A program made the translations under genes and the position numbers. Positions 51,566 to 60,666 of a DNA stretch of 64,000 nucleotides are shown one piece after another. The stretch lies in the NCBI GenBank assembly GCA_031373255.1, contig JANMMJ010000003.1, forward strand, positions 39,947-103,946, in the 5' to 3' direction. The notes beneath the pieces are model-generated. The model did not search any database and had not been told where the DNA came from. It worked only from the letters and a program-made list of their open reading frames with translations. The stretch's first letter is position 1. The number at the start of each line of letters is the position of its first letter. Origin of the DNA: JANMMJ01 sp031373255 (GTDB lineage Bacteria; Pseudomonadota; Alphaproteobacteria; Rhizobiales; Aestuariivirgaceae).

Positions 51566-53068
51566 ATGGGTATGACCGATGCAGCCATCGCCTATGTCCG
51601 CGGCGAAGATGCGCCGAAGCTGCCGCCGCCCGCCAGCACCGTTGGCCTCCAGGGCTGGCTCAGGGCCAATCTGTTTTCGTCTCCGCTCAACAGCCTGCTG
51701 ACCATCGTCTTTGGCGTCCTGTCATTCATGATCCTTTGGCGGGTGTTCAACTTTGCCATCGTCAATGCGGTTTGGACCGGAGCCGACCGGGAAGCCTGTG
51801 CGGCGCAAATCAATGGCGCCTGCTGGCCGATGATCGCCGACAAGTTGCCGCAGTGGGTCTATGGCTTCTATCCGATCGACCAGCGCTGGCGCGTTAACCT
51901 GTGTTTCCTGGCGTTCGCTGCCGGTGTCATCCCGATGCTCATTCCGTCCGCACCCCACAAGAAATGGAATGCGCTCTACTTGTTCCTGATCTTTCCGCTG
52001 CTGACACTGGTGCTGCTTACGGGCGGCAACCTGAACTTCGGCGCTTCGTCTTATGTTTCGCTGGTGGGATTCATGCTGCTGGTTTCGGCCATTCTGCCTC
52101 TGGCATCTTTCGGCATCGAAGAAGGTATCGCCCGCAACAAGATTGGCATTGTCCTGGCCGCCCTGGCGCTTGTGGTGTGGCTTGCATCCTTCGCCACCGG
52201 ACCGATGCCGGTGTCCATCGGCGGTTCCACTTACTCCGGAGTTGGACTGCTGCTGTCGTTGCTATGCGTTAGCGCGGGTGTGATGTCGCTGATTGTTACG
52301 GCTAGTGACGGGGATGGCCTTGGACGTCCGGCACTTACCGCCTTTGCTATCGCATTGGCAGGATTGATCGCCGCGATGCTCATTCTCGATGTGGATTTTG
52401 GTCTGGTTACGGTCGAGACGTCGCAATGGGGCGGACTTCTGGTGACGCTGGTGGTTTCCATCTCCGGCATCGTCGCATCGCTGCCCATCGGCATCCTGCT
52501 GGCACTTGGGCGGCGGTCGCAAATGCCGGTGGTGAAAACATTGTCGGTGATCTTCATCGAGGTTATCCGCGGCGTGCCGCTCATTACAGTGCTGTTCATG
52601 TCGAGCGTCATGCTGCCGCTGTTCCTGCCGCCCGGTGTCTCCTTCGACAAGCTGCTTCGCGCATTGATTGGTGTGGCGCTGTTTTCTTCGGCCTACATGG
52701 CGGAGGTGGTGCGCGGCGGCCTGCAAGCAATCCCCAAGGGGCAGTACGAGGGCGCCATGGCGCTGGGCCTCTCCTATTCGCAGATGATGGTCCAGATCGT
52801 GCTGCCGCAGGCGTTGAAAATTTCCATCCCCAATATCGTCGGCAACTTCATCAGCCTGTTCAAGGATACGACGCTGGTGCTGATCGTCGGACTTTTCGAC
52901 CTCCTGGGCATGGTGCAGGCGGGCCTTCGCGATCCGGTCTGGGCTTCGGCCAGTTCGGCGCCAACCGGATATCTGACGGTTGCGCTGATCTTCTGGGTCT
53001 TCTGCTTCGGCATGTCGCGCTATTCGATTTTCACGGAGCGCAGGCTCCAGACCGGACACAAGAGGTGA
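51566..53068 (+). CDS. aapM: General L-amino-acid ABC transporter permease AapM
   Basis: A 500-residue permease partner of AapQ with extra N-terminal hydrophobic segments (about 45-270) followed by the transport core. The core has FIEVIRGVPLITVLFMSSVM (about 329-348) and the EAA loop EVVRGGLQAIPKGQYEGAMALGL. It starts at ATG 51566, four bases after aapQ; ATG 51572 is an alternative. It ends seven bases before aapP. Confidence 0.95.
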   Translation: MGMTDAAIAYVRGEDAPKLPPPASTVGLQGWLRANLFSSPLNSLLTIVFGVLSFMILWRVFNFAIVNAVWTGADREACAAQINGACWPMIADKLPQWVYGFYPIDQRWRVNLCFLAFAAGVIPMLIPSAPHKKWNALYLFLIFPLLTLVLLTGGNLNFGASSYVSLVGFMLLVSAILPLASFGIEEGIARNKIGIVLAALALVVWLASFATGPMPVSIGGSTYSGVGLLLSLLCVSAGVMSLIVTASDGDGLGRPALTAFAIALAGLIAAMLILDVDFGLVTVETSQWGGLLVTLVVSISGIVASLPIGILLALGRRSQMPVVKTLSVIFIEVIRGVPLITVLFMSSVMLPLFLPPGVSFDKLLRALIGVALFSSAYMAEVVRGGLQAIPKGQYEGAMALGLSYSQMMVQIVLPQALKISIPNIVGNFISLFKDTTLVLIVGLFDLLGMVQAGLRDPVWASASSAPTGYLTVALIFWVFCFGMSRYSIFTERRLQTGHKR

Positions 53069-53074
53069 GTTGCC

Positions 53075-53842
53075 ATGGCTGAACCGGCTAAAGCAATGAA
53101 GGTGAGCGACGAGGTCGCAATCCAGATTTCGGACATGAACAAGTGGTATGGCGAGTTCCATGTTCTGCGCGACATCAACCTTACGGTCTACAAGGGCGAG
53201 CGCATCGTCATTTGCGGGCCTTCCGGTTCTGGCAAATCGACGTTGATCCGCTGCATCAACCGACTGGAAGAGCACCAGAAGGGGGATATCCTGGTCGATG
53301 GCATTCCACTCACCAACGATCTCAAGAAAATTGACGAGATCCGCCGCGAGGTCGGGATGGTGTTCCAGCATTTCAACCTGTTTCCGCATCTGACCGTGCT
53401 TGAGAATTGCACCCTCGCGCCGATCTGGGTGCGCAAGATGCCGAAGAAGGACGCCGAGGATGTCGCTATGAAATTCCTCAAGCGGGTCAAGATTCCCGAA
53501 CAGGCGCTCAAATATCCGGGACAGCTTTCGGGCGGCCAGCAACAGCGCGTGGCCATCGCGCGCTCGTTGTGCATGAATCCAAAGATCATGCTGTTCGACG
53601 AACCCACCTCGGCGCTCGATCCTGAAATGGTGAAGGAGGTTCTCGATACCATGGTCGGCCTTGCCGAAGAGGGCATGACCATGCTGTGCGTGACCCACGA
53701 GATGGGCTTTGCCCGCCAGGTCGCCAACCGGGTGATCTTCATGGACCAGGGCCAGATCGTGGAACAGAATTCGCCCAACGAGTTCTTCAGCAATCCGAAG
53801 AGCGAGCGGACCAGATTGTTCCTCAGCCAGATTTTACACTGA
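53075..53842 (+). CDS. aapP: General L-amino-acid ABC transporter ATP-binding protein AapP
   Basis: A 255-residue ABC ATPase: Walker A GPSGSGKST (48-56), signature LSGGQQQRVAIARSLC, Walker B IMLFDEPTSALDPE, and VTHEMGFARQV. It energises AapQM. It is the fourth gene of the operon and is followed by a convergent gene cluster. Compared with the ATPase at 13377 it has the standard DEPTSALD form. Confidence 0.97.
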   Translation: MAEPAKAMKVSDEVAIQISDMNKWYGEFHVLRDINLTVYKGERIVICGPSGSGKSTLIRCINRLEEHQKGDILVDGIPLTNDLKKIDEIRREVGMVFQHFNLFPHLTVLENCTLAPIWVRKMPKKDAEDVAMKFLKRVKIPEQALKYPGQLSGGQQQRVAIARSLCMNPKIMLFDEPTSALDPEMVKEVLDTMVGLAEEGMTMLCVTHEMGFARQVANRVIFMDQGQIVEQNSPNEFFSNPKSERTRLFLSQILH

Positions 53843-53869
53843 GGCGACCGCACACGTTGCCGTTGCCGG

Positions 53870-54385
53870 TTATCTGCTTTCGCCGACAGTCCTCTCACGC
53901 CTGTCATAGGGCACGAAACCCATGCGCTGGTAGAGAGGCAGGGCAGCTGGCCCGTCGAGCGTGCAGGTGTTGACGATCACACGGGTTGGCCGATGGGCCC
54001 AGCAGGCGCGAATCGCCTCGGCCATGAACCACTTGCCGAGACCGATGCGCTGACACTCGGGCACAAGGCCGAAGTACTTCAATTCAACTTCTTCCCTGGC
54101 GTGTGCGTCGATTTCGAAATAGCCAGCCGGGCAACCCGCCAGATAAAGCACCCAGATCTCCACACCTTCGGCGCGGATCAACGCTTCCAGCCCGGCGTCA
54201 GAAAAGGACTTGCGGTCGATCCACGCGTAGTTGCTGCCTACCGCGTCATAAAGAAAGCGATAGAAGTCCGCCGTTGGATTCTCGGCGCGCATCAGCATGA
54301 TCTTCAGATTGCCTGGTGGCGCATAATGCAGCACAGGCTCGCTCAGCATTTCGAGATAGGTAACGGTGGTCGTGACGGGCGGCAT
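53870..54385 (-). CDS. GNAT family N-acetyltransferase
   Basis: A 171-residue acetyltransferase with the acetyl-CoA-binding strand and loop YFGLVPECQRIGLGKWFMAEA (about 111-131; Q/R-x-x-G-x-G/K pattern) and the C-terminal LDGPAALPLYQRMGFVPYD. Such proteins acetylate amines or aminoacyl groups; the substrate is unknown. Its ATG overlaps the sseA stop (ATGA), so it is the last gene of the cysteine-related operon. Confidence 0.88.
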   Translation of the reverse strand: MPPVTTTVTYLEMLSEPVLHYAPPGNLKIMLMRAENPTADFYRFLYDAVGSNYAWIDRKSFSDAGLEALIRAEGVEIWVLYLAGCPAGYFEIDAHAREEVELKYFGLVPECQRIGLGKWFMAEAIRACWAHRPTRVIVNTCTLDGPAALPLYQRMGFVPYDRRERTVGESR

Positions 54386-55230
54386 CACGCTCCGGTGGCA
54401 ACAGGTGTATCCGGGGCCGAGCCCCATTCGATCCACGATCCATCATAGAGGGCGTGATCGCCGGCATTGAGAATAGTGAGGCCGAGGGTGAGAATGGCAG
54501 CCGTCACGCCCGAGCCGCAGCTTGTGATGACAGGCTTTGCAATGTCGATGCCCGCCGCGGCGAAGACCTTGGCAAGTTCGGTCTTCGGCTTCAGCGTCCC
54601 CTCGGAATTGAGCAGGGTGGCATAGTGAACATTGCCTGCACCCGGCATGTGGCCGCCGCGCACGCCAGGGCGAGGCTCCGGTTCCTCGGCGCGGAAGCGT
54701 CCGGGTGAGCGGGCATCGGCAACCTGTGCGGCGCCGGTTTTCACAGCTGCCAGCACGTCGGCCTTGTCGCGTACCATCATCGATTGATAGCGCGCGGTGA
54801 AGTGGCGCTCCTGCGGCTTCAGCGGCGGACCCTCGTCCAAAGAGCGGCCCTCGGCGATCCATTTTGGCAACCCGCCATCGAGAACGGCGACGTCCTCATG
54901 ACCGAAAACGCGAAACATCCACCAGGCGCGCGCGGCCGAAAACAAGCCGACTGAATCGTAGCAGATGACCCGCTTGCCATCGCCAATCCCCATCTTCCGC
55001 ATGCGCGATGCAAACTTCTCGGCGCTTGGCAGCATGTGGGGAAGGGTGGTTTCGGTATCGGCAATTTCATCTATGTCAAAAAACTGCGCGCCGGGAATGC
55101 GGGCCTGATTGAACTCGGCCCTGGCATTGCGCCCGGCTGCAGGCATATGCCAGGACGCATCGACAATCGCGATATCCGGAGATGTGAGGTGTTCGGCCAG
55201 CCAGGCGGTGGAGGCGATGTAAGGAGACAT
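54385..55230 (-). CDS. sseA: 3-mercaptopyruvate sulfurtransferase
   Basis: A 281-residue double rhodanese-domain protein. The N-terminal domain is inactive-type; the C-terminal domain carries the nucleophile Cys238 in SCGSGVTAA, the CGSGVTA loop that separates mercaptopyruvate sulfurtransferases from thiosulfate enzymes. RGGHMPGAGNVHY (about 191-203) is the preceding rhodanese signature. It moves sulfur from 3-mercaptopyruvate, a cysteine transamination product, to thiol acceptors. It lies 61 bases after the alanyl-tRNA editing gene and overlaps the GNAT gene. Confidence 0.94.
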   Translation of the reverse strand: MSPYIASTAWLAEHLTSPDIAIVDASWHMPAAGRNARAEFNQARIPGAQFFDIDEIADTETTLPHMLPSAEKFASRMRKMGIGDGKRVICYDSVGLFSAARAWWMFRVFGHEDVAVLDGGLPKWIAEGRSLDEGPPLKPQERHFTARYQSMMVRDKADVLAAVKTGAAQVADARSPGRFRAEEPEPRPGVRGGHMPGAGNVHYATLLNSEGTLKPKTELAKVFAAAGIDIAKPVITSCGSGVTAAILTLGLTILNAGDHALYDGSWIEWGSAPDTPVATGA

Positions 55231-55291
55231 GCGCCAATAATGGGATGGCTTCAGAAAGAAGGCAAGCGCTCGGGATCAGGCGCTCATAATC

Positions 55292-56008
55292 TCAAACAAA
55301 AACCAGCCGGATGCGGCGGTTCATCCTGCCCTTGTTTTCGATCCTGGCGACGGTGATGGGACCGATCTCGCCGGTCGAGGCCACGTGGGTTCCCCCGCAG
55401 GGCTGGAGATCGATCTTGCCGTCCTCGCCGATCAGCACCAGACGCACCTGGCCCGTACCCATGGGCGGTTTCACCGACATTGTGCGGATCAGCTGCGGGC
55501 TGGCTGCCATTTCCTCGTCGCTGATCCAGCGATAGGACGTGTGATGATCGGCAGTGATGAGCGCATTGATCTTTTCCGCGAGTTCGTCCTTCTTCGGAAT
55601 CTCGCCATCGGGAATATCGAAATCGATGCGGCCGCCGTCTTCGGTTATGGCGCCGCCCGTCACGGGATGAGGGACCGTGGCGCAGAGAAGGTGCATCAAA
55701 GTGTGGGCCCGCATATTGCGATAGCGGTTGTCCCAGTCGAGGGTCAGCGTCGCAGGCGTCCCCTCGGCCACGCTCTCGACGGGCGAATCTGGCACATGCA
55801 CGATATTCCTGGCTTCATCATATACTGTGGTGGCGATGGCAATCTGCCGGTCACCAACCTGCAGGGTTCCCCGGTCACCTGGCTGGCCACCGGCGGCCGC
55901 ATAGAACACGGTGCGGTCGAGCACGATCCCACCGCGTTCATTCATGCCGGTGACTGTTGCAGCGCAGGATTTCAGCAGTGCGTCCTGCCGGAACAGCAGT
56001 TCCGTCAC
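55292..56008 (-). CDS. Free-standing alanyl-tRNA editing protein (AlaX-type)
   Basis: A 238-residue AlaX-M/L-like deacylase that hydrolyses mischarged Ser- or Gly-tRNA-Ala. It has the AlaRS editing zinc site HTLMH (His102, His106) and CGGTH (Cys204, His208), with the N-terminal beta-barrel segment DRTVFYAAAGGQPGD (about 31-45). It lacks the aminoacylation core of AlaRS. It overlaps the cysK stop by four bases. Its place between cysteine genes is unexpected. Confidence 0.92.
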   Translation of the reverse strand: MTELLFRQDALLKSCAATVTGMNERGGIVLDRTVFYAAAGGQPGDRGTLQVGDRQIAIATTVYDEARNIVHVPDSPVESVAEGTPATLTLDWDNRYRNMRAHTLMHLLCATVPHPVTGGAITEDGGRIDFDIPDGEIPKKDELAEKINALITADHHTSYRWISDEEMAASPQLIRTMSVKPPMGTGQVRLVLIGEDGKIDLQPCGGTHVASTGEIGPITVARIENKGRMNRRIRLVFV

Positions 56009-57030
56009 GCCGGCACGTCCTCAAAGACCTCCGGCACGCGGGGTTTGGCTTCCAGCCAGTGTGGGACCGGCAAGCCCTTCTCACGCAGGAAGGCGGGATT
56101 GTAGAGTTTCGAGGCATATCGTGTGCCATAGTCGCAAAGGATAGTCACAATGGTGTGGCCGGGGCCCAGCCGCTTTGCCAGCCTGATGGCTCCCGCCACG
56201 TTGACACCTGTGGAGCCGCCCATGCACAGGCCTTCGTGCTCGAGCAGGTCAAATGCAATCGGGATCGACTCCGTGTCCGGTATGAGGAAGGCATCGTCGA
56301 TCTCGGCGCCTTCGAGGTTGGCCGTGACGCGGCCCTGACCGATGCCTTCGGTGATCGATGAGCCCTCGGCTTTCAACTCGCCGTTCTTGTAAAAATTGTA
56401 GAGTGCCGCACCCGGCGGATCGGCCAGAGCGATCATCACCTTCCTGTTGCGCTGCTTGAGCGCCATGCCGACACCAGCCAGCGTCCCGCCGGAGCCAACC
56501 GCCGACACAAAACCATCGACCTTGCCATCGGTTTGTTCCCAGATCTCGGGACCGGTGGTTTCGATGTGGGCGCGGCGGTTCGCAACATTGTCAAACTGGT
56601 TGGCCCAGACGGCCCCCATGGCCTTGGCGAGGCGGCCCGAATACTTCACGTAGTTGTTGGGATTTTTGTAGGGAACCGCCGGTACTTCAACGAGTTCGGC
56701 TCCCAGCTGGCGGAGCGCGTCCTTCTTCTCCTGAGACTGGGTCACCGGAATGACGATCACCGATTTGATACCAAGCGCGTTGGCGACCACGGCGAGACCG
56801 ATACCCGTGTTGCCGGCTGTGCCTTCGACAATGGTGCCGCCCGGCGCCAGTTCGCCCCGCTCCATGGCGTCCATGATGATGAACTGCGCCGCCCGGTCCT
56901 TCACCGACTGGCCGGGATTCATGAATTCCGCCTTGCCAAGAATGGTGCAGCCGGTCATCTCCGACGCCTTGCGGAGCTTGATCAGAGGCGTGTTGCCGAT
57001 GGCGGCGATAACGTCTTCTTTGATGTGCAT
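56005..57030 (-). CDS. cysK: Cysteine synthase A (PLP-dependent O-acetylserine sulfhydrylase)
   Basis: A 341-residue enzyme making cysteine from O-acetylserine and sulfide. The PLP lysine is Lys44 in NPGQSVKDRAA. Substrate loops read GTAGNTGIGLA and, later, GSGGTLAGVGMAL (PLP phosphate). The C-terminus (to 341) is a little longer than classic CysK and resembles the alphaproteobacterial type A/BCS-like form. ATG 57030 gives the conserved start MHIKEDVIAAIGNTPL. It probably begins the operon with AlaX, SseA and GNAT, with mltB 31 bases upstream. Confidence 0.95.
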   Translation of the reverse strand: MHIKEDVIAAIGNTPLIKLRKASEMTGCTILGKAEFMNPGQSVKDRAAQFIIMDAMERGELAPGGTIVEGTAGNTGIGLAVVANALGIKSVIVIPVTQSQEKKDALRQLGAELVEVPAVPYKNPNNYVKYSGRLAKAMGAVWANQFDNVANRRAHIETTGPEIWEQTDGKVDGFVSAVGSGGTLAGVGMALKQRNRKVMIALADPPGAALYNFYKNGELKAEGSSITEGIGQGRVTANLEGAEIDDAFLIPDTESIPIAFDLLEHEGLCMGGSTGVNVAGAIRLAKRLGPGHTIVTILCDYGTRYASKLYNPAFLREKGLPVPHWLEAKPRVPEVFEDVPA

Positions 57031-57061
57031 GATGTGATGATCAGGAATGCCCGGACACAAG

Positions 57062-58264
57062 TCAACCCGCAGACCTGAGAGCATCCAGAAAGTCAGGCGT
57101 GGGGTAGGCATCGGCCGGAAGACCGAGCTTGATCTGCATTGATTTGACGGCGGCGCGCGTGGCCGCACCGATCTTGCCGTCGATTTCGCCAACGTCGTAT
57201 CCGCGTTTCGCCAAAATTTTCTGCAATTCAAAAATCTGCTGCAGCGAAAGCGATTGCACTTCGGCGTTGCCGGGATGAACCGGGCCGGCGCCGGCGAGGC
57301 GCGTTGCGAAATAGGCAGCCGTGGTCGAGTAGACCAGGGATTCATTCCAGGCGATATAAACGCGGAAATTGTCATAGGCCAGAAAGGCCGGACCGTTCCT
57401 GCCCATGGGCAGGAGCAAGGAAGCGCTCGCCGCATCGGCAGGCAGGGCCTTGCCGCTGACCGATTTCACTCCCCACTTGACCCAGGTGGCGCGCGGATGA
57501 CGAATTGCCAGATCGGCCTCCGCCCAGGACATTTCGCGCGGCACCTTTACCTCCTGCAGCCACGGCTTTCCCGCCTGCCACCCGGCCTGCTGCAGGAAAT
57601 TGGCGGTCGAGGCCAAAGCATCGGCTGCTTCACGCAGGTTGCGGCTGCCGTCGCCATCAAAGTCGACGCCCTTGGTGATGTAGTCACCCGGCATGAATTG
57701 CGTCTGGCCGATTTCGCCGGCCCAGGCGCCGCGCATATCCTCGATCGGCAAGTCACCGGCTTCAAGCAAGCGCAAGCCGGCGATCAACTGGGGGCGGAAT
57801 TTCTCCGGCCGGCGGCAATCATAGGCAAGTGTTGCGAGAGCAGTCAGGGTTGGGGAATCGCCCAGGATGGCGCCAAAATCGGTTTCCAGGCCCCAGAACG
57901 CGGTCAGCACGGGAGCGGGCACGCCATATTGTTTCTGGATGTGGTCAAAGAGCGCCTTGTTATTCTTGATGGCGGCTTGGCCGCGGGTGATCCGGTTGTT
58001 GGAGATCATGCGGGCGGAAAACTGCAGGAAGCTTTGCGAGAAGATGCCCTGGGCGCGATCCTTCTTGACGATAGCAGGATCATAAGTCAGGTAGGGGCCT
58101 GCCTGCTCAAGTGTTGCCGGGGCGATGCCCTGGGCCAGCGCCTCTTTCTTCAGAGCCTTGAGCCAGAGGGGAAAGCCCTTGGCGCTGTTGCAGTCGGCCA
58201 GGGCTGCGGCGGGCAGGGCAAGCACTGCGGCAAGCGCCAAGGCGGTGAAGCGGGCGACATTCAT
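57062..58264 (-). CDS. Lytic murein transglycosylase (MltB-type) with C-terminal peptidoglycan-binding domain
   Basis: A 400-residue exported enzyme. A signal peptide (about 1-23) precedes a family-103 transglycosylase domain with catalytic Glu127 in FWGLETDFGAILGD and the later GEIGQTQFMPGDYITKGVDFDGDG (about 195-218 pattern). A PG_binding_1 repeat lies at the C-terminus (about 340-398; LQKILAKRGYDVGEIDGKIG). It cleaves the glycan strand between MurNAc and GlcNAc with formation of anhydroMurNAc. The ATG at 58264 gives the signal peptide. It is 31 bases upstream of cysK. Confidence 0.93.
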   Translation of the reverse strand: MNVARFTALALAAVLALPAAALADCNSAKGFPLWLKALKKEALAQGIAPATLEQAGPYLTYDPAIVKKDRAQGIFSQSFLQFSARMISNNRITRGQAAIKNNKALFDHIQKQYGVPAPVLTAFWGLETDFGAILGDSPTLTALATLAYDCRRPEKFRPQLIAGLRLLEAGDLPIEDMRGAWAGEIGQTQFMPGDYITKGVDFDGDGSRNLREAADALASTANFLQQAGWQAGKPWLQEVKVPREMSWAEADLAIRHPRATWVKWGVKSVSGKALPADAASASLLLPMGRNGPAFLAYDNFRVYIAWNESLVYSTTAAYFATRLAGAGPVHPGNAEVQSLSLQQIFELQKILAKRGYDVGEIDGKIGAATRAAVKSMQIKLGLPADAYPTPDFLDALRSAG

Positions 58265-58377
58265 GTTCGATGCGTTCCTTTGGGAGAATCGATTGGCAAT
58301 ACCTAGCGCAAATGAAGGCTGGAACGCATCAAAACACGACCGGCGCAAGTGCTGCCATGCCGCTCCCGCCACTGCTT

Positions 58378-58623
58378 TCAAATTGACTTGTGACGATGTG
58401 GAATGAGGGTGACGTTTTCAGGCAGTTCGGCTTCCGGGACATAATTGGGATCGACAAGCTGGGCGATACAGTCTCCGAGCATGAGATAGTCGGAGTTCGG
58501 CATGTGAAACCAGCGGCGAAAATCCTCGGTGGTCATTGACCCTTCGAGATAGAGCTCCAGCACCCTTCGGCTGAAGGAATGAAGGTTGGCTGGCAGGCAG
58601 GCCGAAACACCACGATTGTCCAT
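58378..58623 (-). CDS. Small hypothetical protein
   Basis: An 81-residue protein that I do not recognise. It has CLPANLHSFSRRVLELYLEG, TTEDFRRWFHMPNSDYLMLGD and a Pro-rich acidic segment VPEAELPENVTL before a basic His-rich tail. There is no signal peptide or membrane segment. The ATG at 58623 was taken; the frame extends to 58689. It has its own gap of 113 bases to mltB. Codon use is like its neighbours. Confidence 0.6.
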   Translation of the reverse strand: MDNRGVSACLPANLHSFSRRVLELYLEGSMTTEDFRRWFHMPNSDYLMLGDCIAQLVDPNYVPEAELPENVTLIPHRHKSI

Positions 58624-58713
58624 GACACCTCGCACGAACTCCAAGTGTGCGCCGCAGCGCTGCCGGGGGAAAGCGAAAATGCCACCCATAACGGCAAGTT
58701 GAATGGCCCAGAC

Positions 58714-59160
58714 CTAGTGGCTGATCGGCTTCCTCAACAACCTGGAGCGCGGCTGCGGTTCGGACGCCGGATCCGCCGCCGCCGTCTCAGCGGCGCGCTG
58801 GCGGCTTTCCCGGTCTGCCTCCTGCTGTACAACCGAAGCGACATGATGGCGGCGATCGGATAGGGCCTCGACATAGCGCACGCCCATCTTTCCCGGCCGC
58901 CGCCAGGCCACATTGCAGGGCCGTTTGAGGTCCTCGCCGTCCATGATCAGGATGAATTCATCGGGGATGGCGCTGCCGATCTCGATGAAAATCAGCGCAC
59001 CCGTGTCCGATTGATCGCGGACCTTGCAGGCCATGGTCGAAATACCGTTCGGGAAAAGAATGCGCGCACCCTTCAGAGTCTTCCTACGCGACGCACGGCG
59101 GTGCTCCGGGGGCTTGTCGGCACTGGTCAAGGGGGCGGTCTTTCTTGAGTCTCGCCCCAA
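58714..59160 (-). CDS. PilZ domain protein
   Basis: A 148-residue protein with a single PilZ-like domain (about 20-95). It has RRASRRKTLKGARILF (RxxxR c-di-GMP-binding arginines at its start), the CKVRDQSDTGALIFIE strand (the D-x-S-x-x-G position reads DQSDTGA) and CNVAWRRPGKMGVRYVE. The C-terminal tail (about 110-148) is charged and likely disordered. The DxSxxG motif is imperfect, so c-di-GMP binding is not certain. The TTG start at 59160 was used; later starts are possible. Confidence 0.78.
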   Translation of the reverse strand: MGRDSRKTAPLTSADKPPEHRRASRRKTLKGARILFPNGISTMACKVRDQSDTGALIFIEIGSAIPDEFILIMDGEDLKRPCNVAWRRPGKMGVRYVEALSDRRHHVASVVQQEADRESRQRAAETAAADPASEPQPRSRLLRKPISH

Positions 59161-59439
59161 GTAAATAACGATTCAACGTCTACAAAGTGTTGCGATCGGC
59201 CCGATTCAATTCTGGAGGCACATTCAAGGTCATTGAAATTCTCCTGTAAATTCAATCACAGGTTGAGATAACTTGTTGATGACTTAGGCCCGCCTGTGCT
59301 CTCAATGCCCCCCGGCCATCGCATTTTCTGCGGCAGGGAAAGGGAATTTCAACCGCAGTGAGGTAAATTCGCGCCGAAATGAATATTTCCGCCGCTTTTT
59401 CAATTCATACCGAAACTTCCTTAGAGATTGCAGGCTGAC

Positions 59440-60666
59440 GTGTTCGAACTCCTCCAAAATACCGATGCAAGCCTGCCGCTGATCCTCGTCCTTCTGGCGC
59501 TTCTGGGCGCGAAGATGCGGGTATCGCCACGCGCATCGGTGCTGATCCGCGCACCGGCGGACAATGTGTTCGACATGCTCGATCTCCGCGATGGAACGGA
59601 GCAGCGCTGGCATCGCTCGGAAGTATCGGTCAAGCTCGTCGACAAGGCGACCGAGACCTACCGCATGCGCTTTGTCACCACGCTTTCGACCGGCGTGAAA
59701 CAGGCTTCGCACGCATTGTTCCGGGTGGCCGAGCGGAGCCGGCCGAACCGCATCGTGCTTGAACGCGCTGGCCTTGAAGGACGTTCGACCAACAACGAAC
59801 TCTTGCGGATCGAAGCTGGCGTCAGTGAAAAGCCCCAGGGTAGCCAGCTGACCATGACCTATCACTGGGGGCCGCGGCCGCTCACGGCGCAGCTTCTGGC
59901 GCGCGCCGATCTTTGGGGCAGCGTCTACCGGCTCAAGGGTTTTGCCGAAACCGGGCGTCCCGATCTGGTGACCGACAATCTGATTTCGGCCGGCGTCGCC
60001 CTGGTCACCGGCCTTGTCACCTTTGTTGCATTCGGATTCTGGTTCGGCTGGTTCGCCGCGGTCATTCTGGTTGTGGCCCTTTTCGTGCACGAGTTTGGCC
60101 ACCTGCTGGCGTTCCGGCTGATCGGGCAGCCCTGGGGCCGCATGGTATTCCTGCCATTTCTGGGCGCACTTGCAGTGCCCCGCCTTTCCTATCATTCGCA
60201 GGCCGAGAGCGTTTTTTCGGCCTTGATGGGACCGGGTTTCAGCCTGATCATCCCAGCAGCGGCCGCACTTGCTGTGTTCTCCGGCTCCGATATTGGTCCC
60301 TTGCTGATCAAGGTGGCGCTGGTGACCGCGGCCCTCAACCTGTTCAACCTGCTGCCGGTCGAGCCGCTCGATGGTGGTGTTGCGCTGCGTTCCATGCTGG
60401 CAAAACTGCTTGGCAAGAATGTCCATTATGGCCTGGCGCTAATCGGCGCGATCATTGCCGCATTCGGCTGGTACCTGAGCGAGCCCTTGCTCCTCATCTT
60501 CGGCGTCATTGCGATCACGGCAAACCTGCGGCCGCGGAGCGTGGATCATGGACTGGAGCCGCTCAGCGGCCTGCAGTTTGCAATTTCTCTGTTCGGATTC
60601 GTCGCCATCGTGGCGGCCTATCTGGCAGCCTTCGGATTTCTGCTGGGCCAGCTTAGGGTGGCATGA
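59440..60666 (+). CDS. SRPBCC (START-like) domain fused to an M50 site-2-type membrane metalloprotease
   Basis: A 408-residue protein. A short N-terminal membrane segment (about 10-25) leads to a soluble START/SRPBCC-like domain (about 30-160; SVLIRAPADNVFDMLDLRDGTEQRWH at its start). The rest is an M50 peptidase: zinc motif HEFGH (217-221), downstream helices, and NLLPVEPLDGG (303-313) with the third ligand Asp311. All catalytic residues are present, so it should cut within the membrane. The GTG at 59440 follows AGG; TTG 59428 is an alternative. Its stop overlaps the next gene by four bases. Confidence 0.85.
   Translation: MFELLQNTDASLPLILVLLALLGAKMRVSPRASVLIRAPADNVFDMLDLRDGTEQRWHRSEVSVKLVDKATETYRMRFVTTLSTGVKQASHALFRVAERSRPNRIVLERAGLEGRSTNNELLRIEAGVSEKPQGSQLTMTYHWGPRPLTAQLLARADLWGSVYRLKGFAETGRPDLVTDNLISAGVALVTGLVTFVAFGFWFGWFAAVILVVALFVHEFGHLLAFRLIGQPWGRMVFLPFLGALAVPRLSYHSQAESVFSALMGPGFSLIIPAAAALAVFSGSDIGPLLIKVALVTAALNLFNLLPVEPLDGGVALRSMLAKLLGKNVHYGLALIGAIIAAFGWYLSEPLLLIFGVIAITANLRPRSVDHGLEPLSGLQFAISLFGFVAIVAAYLAAFGFLLGQLRVA

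Noticed and set aside
52262..53698. A 478-codon reverse frame opposite aapM and aapP
   Set aside because: It lies entirely antisense to two highly conserved ABC genes and has the repetitive His/Asp/Arg-rich composition of a shadow frame.
59302..60426. A 374-codon open frame on the reverse strand opposite the M50 protease gene
   Set aside because: It is antisense to a gene with clear zinc motifs, its product is Gln/His-rich as in GC-rich antisense frames, and no ribosome site was seen.
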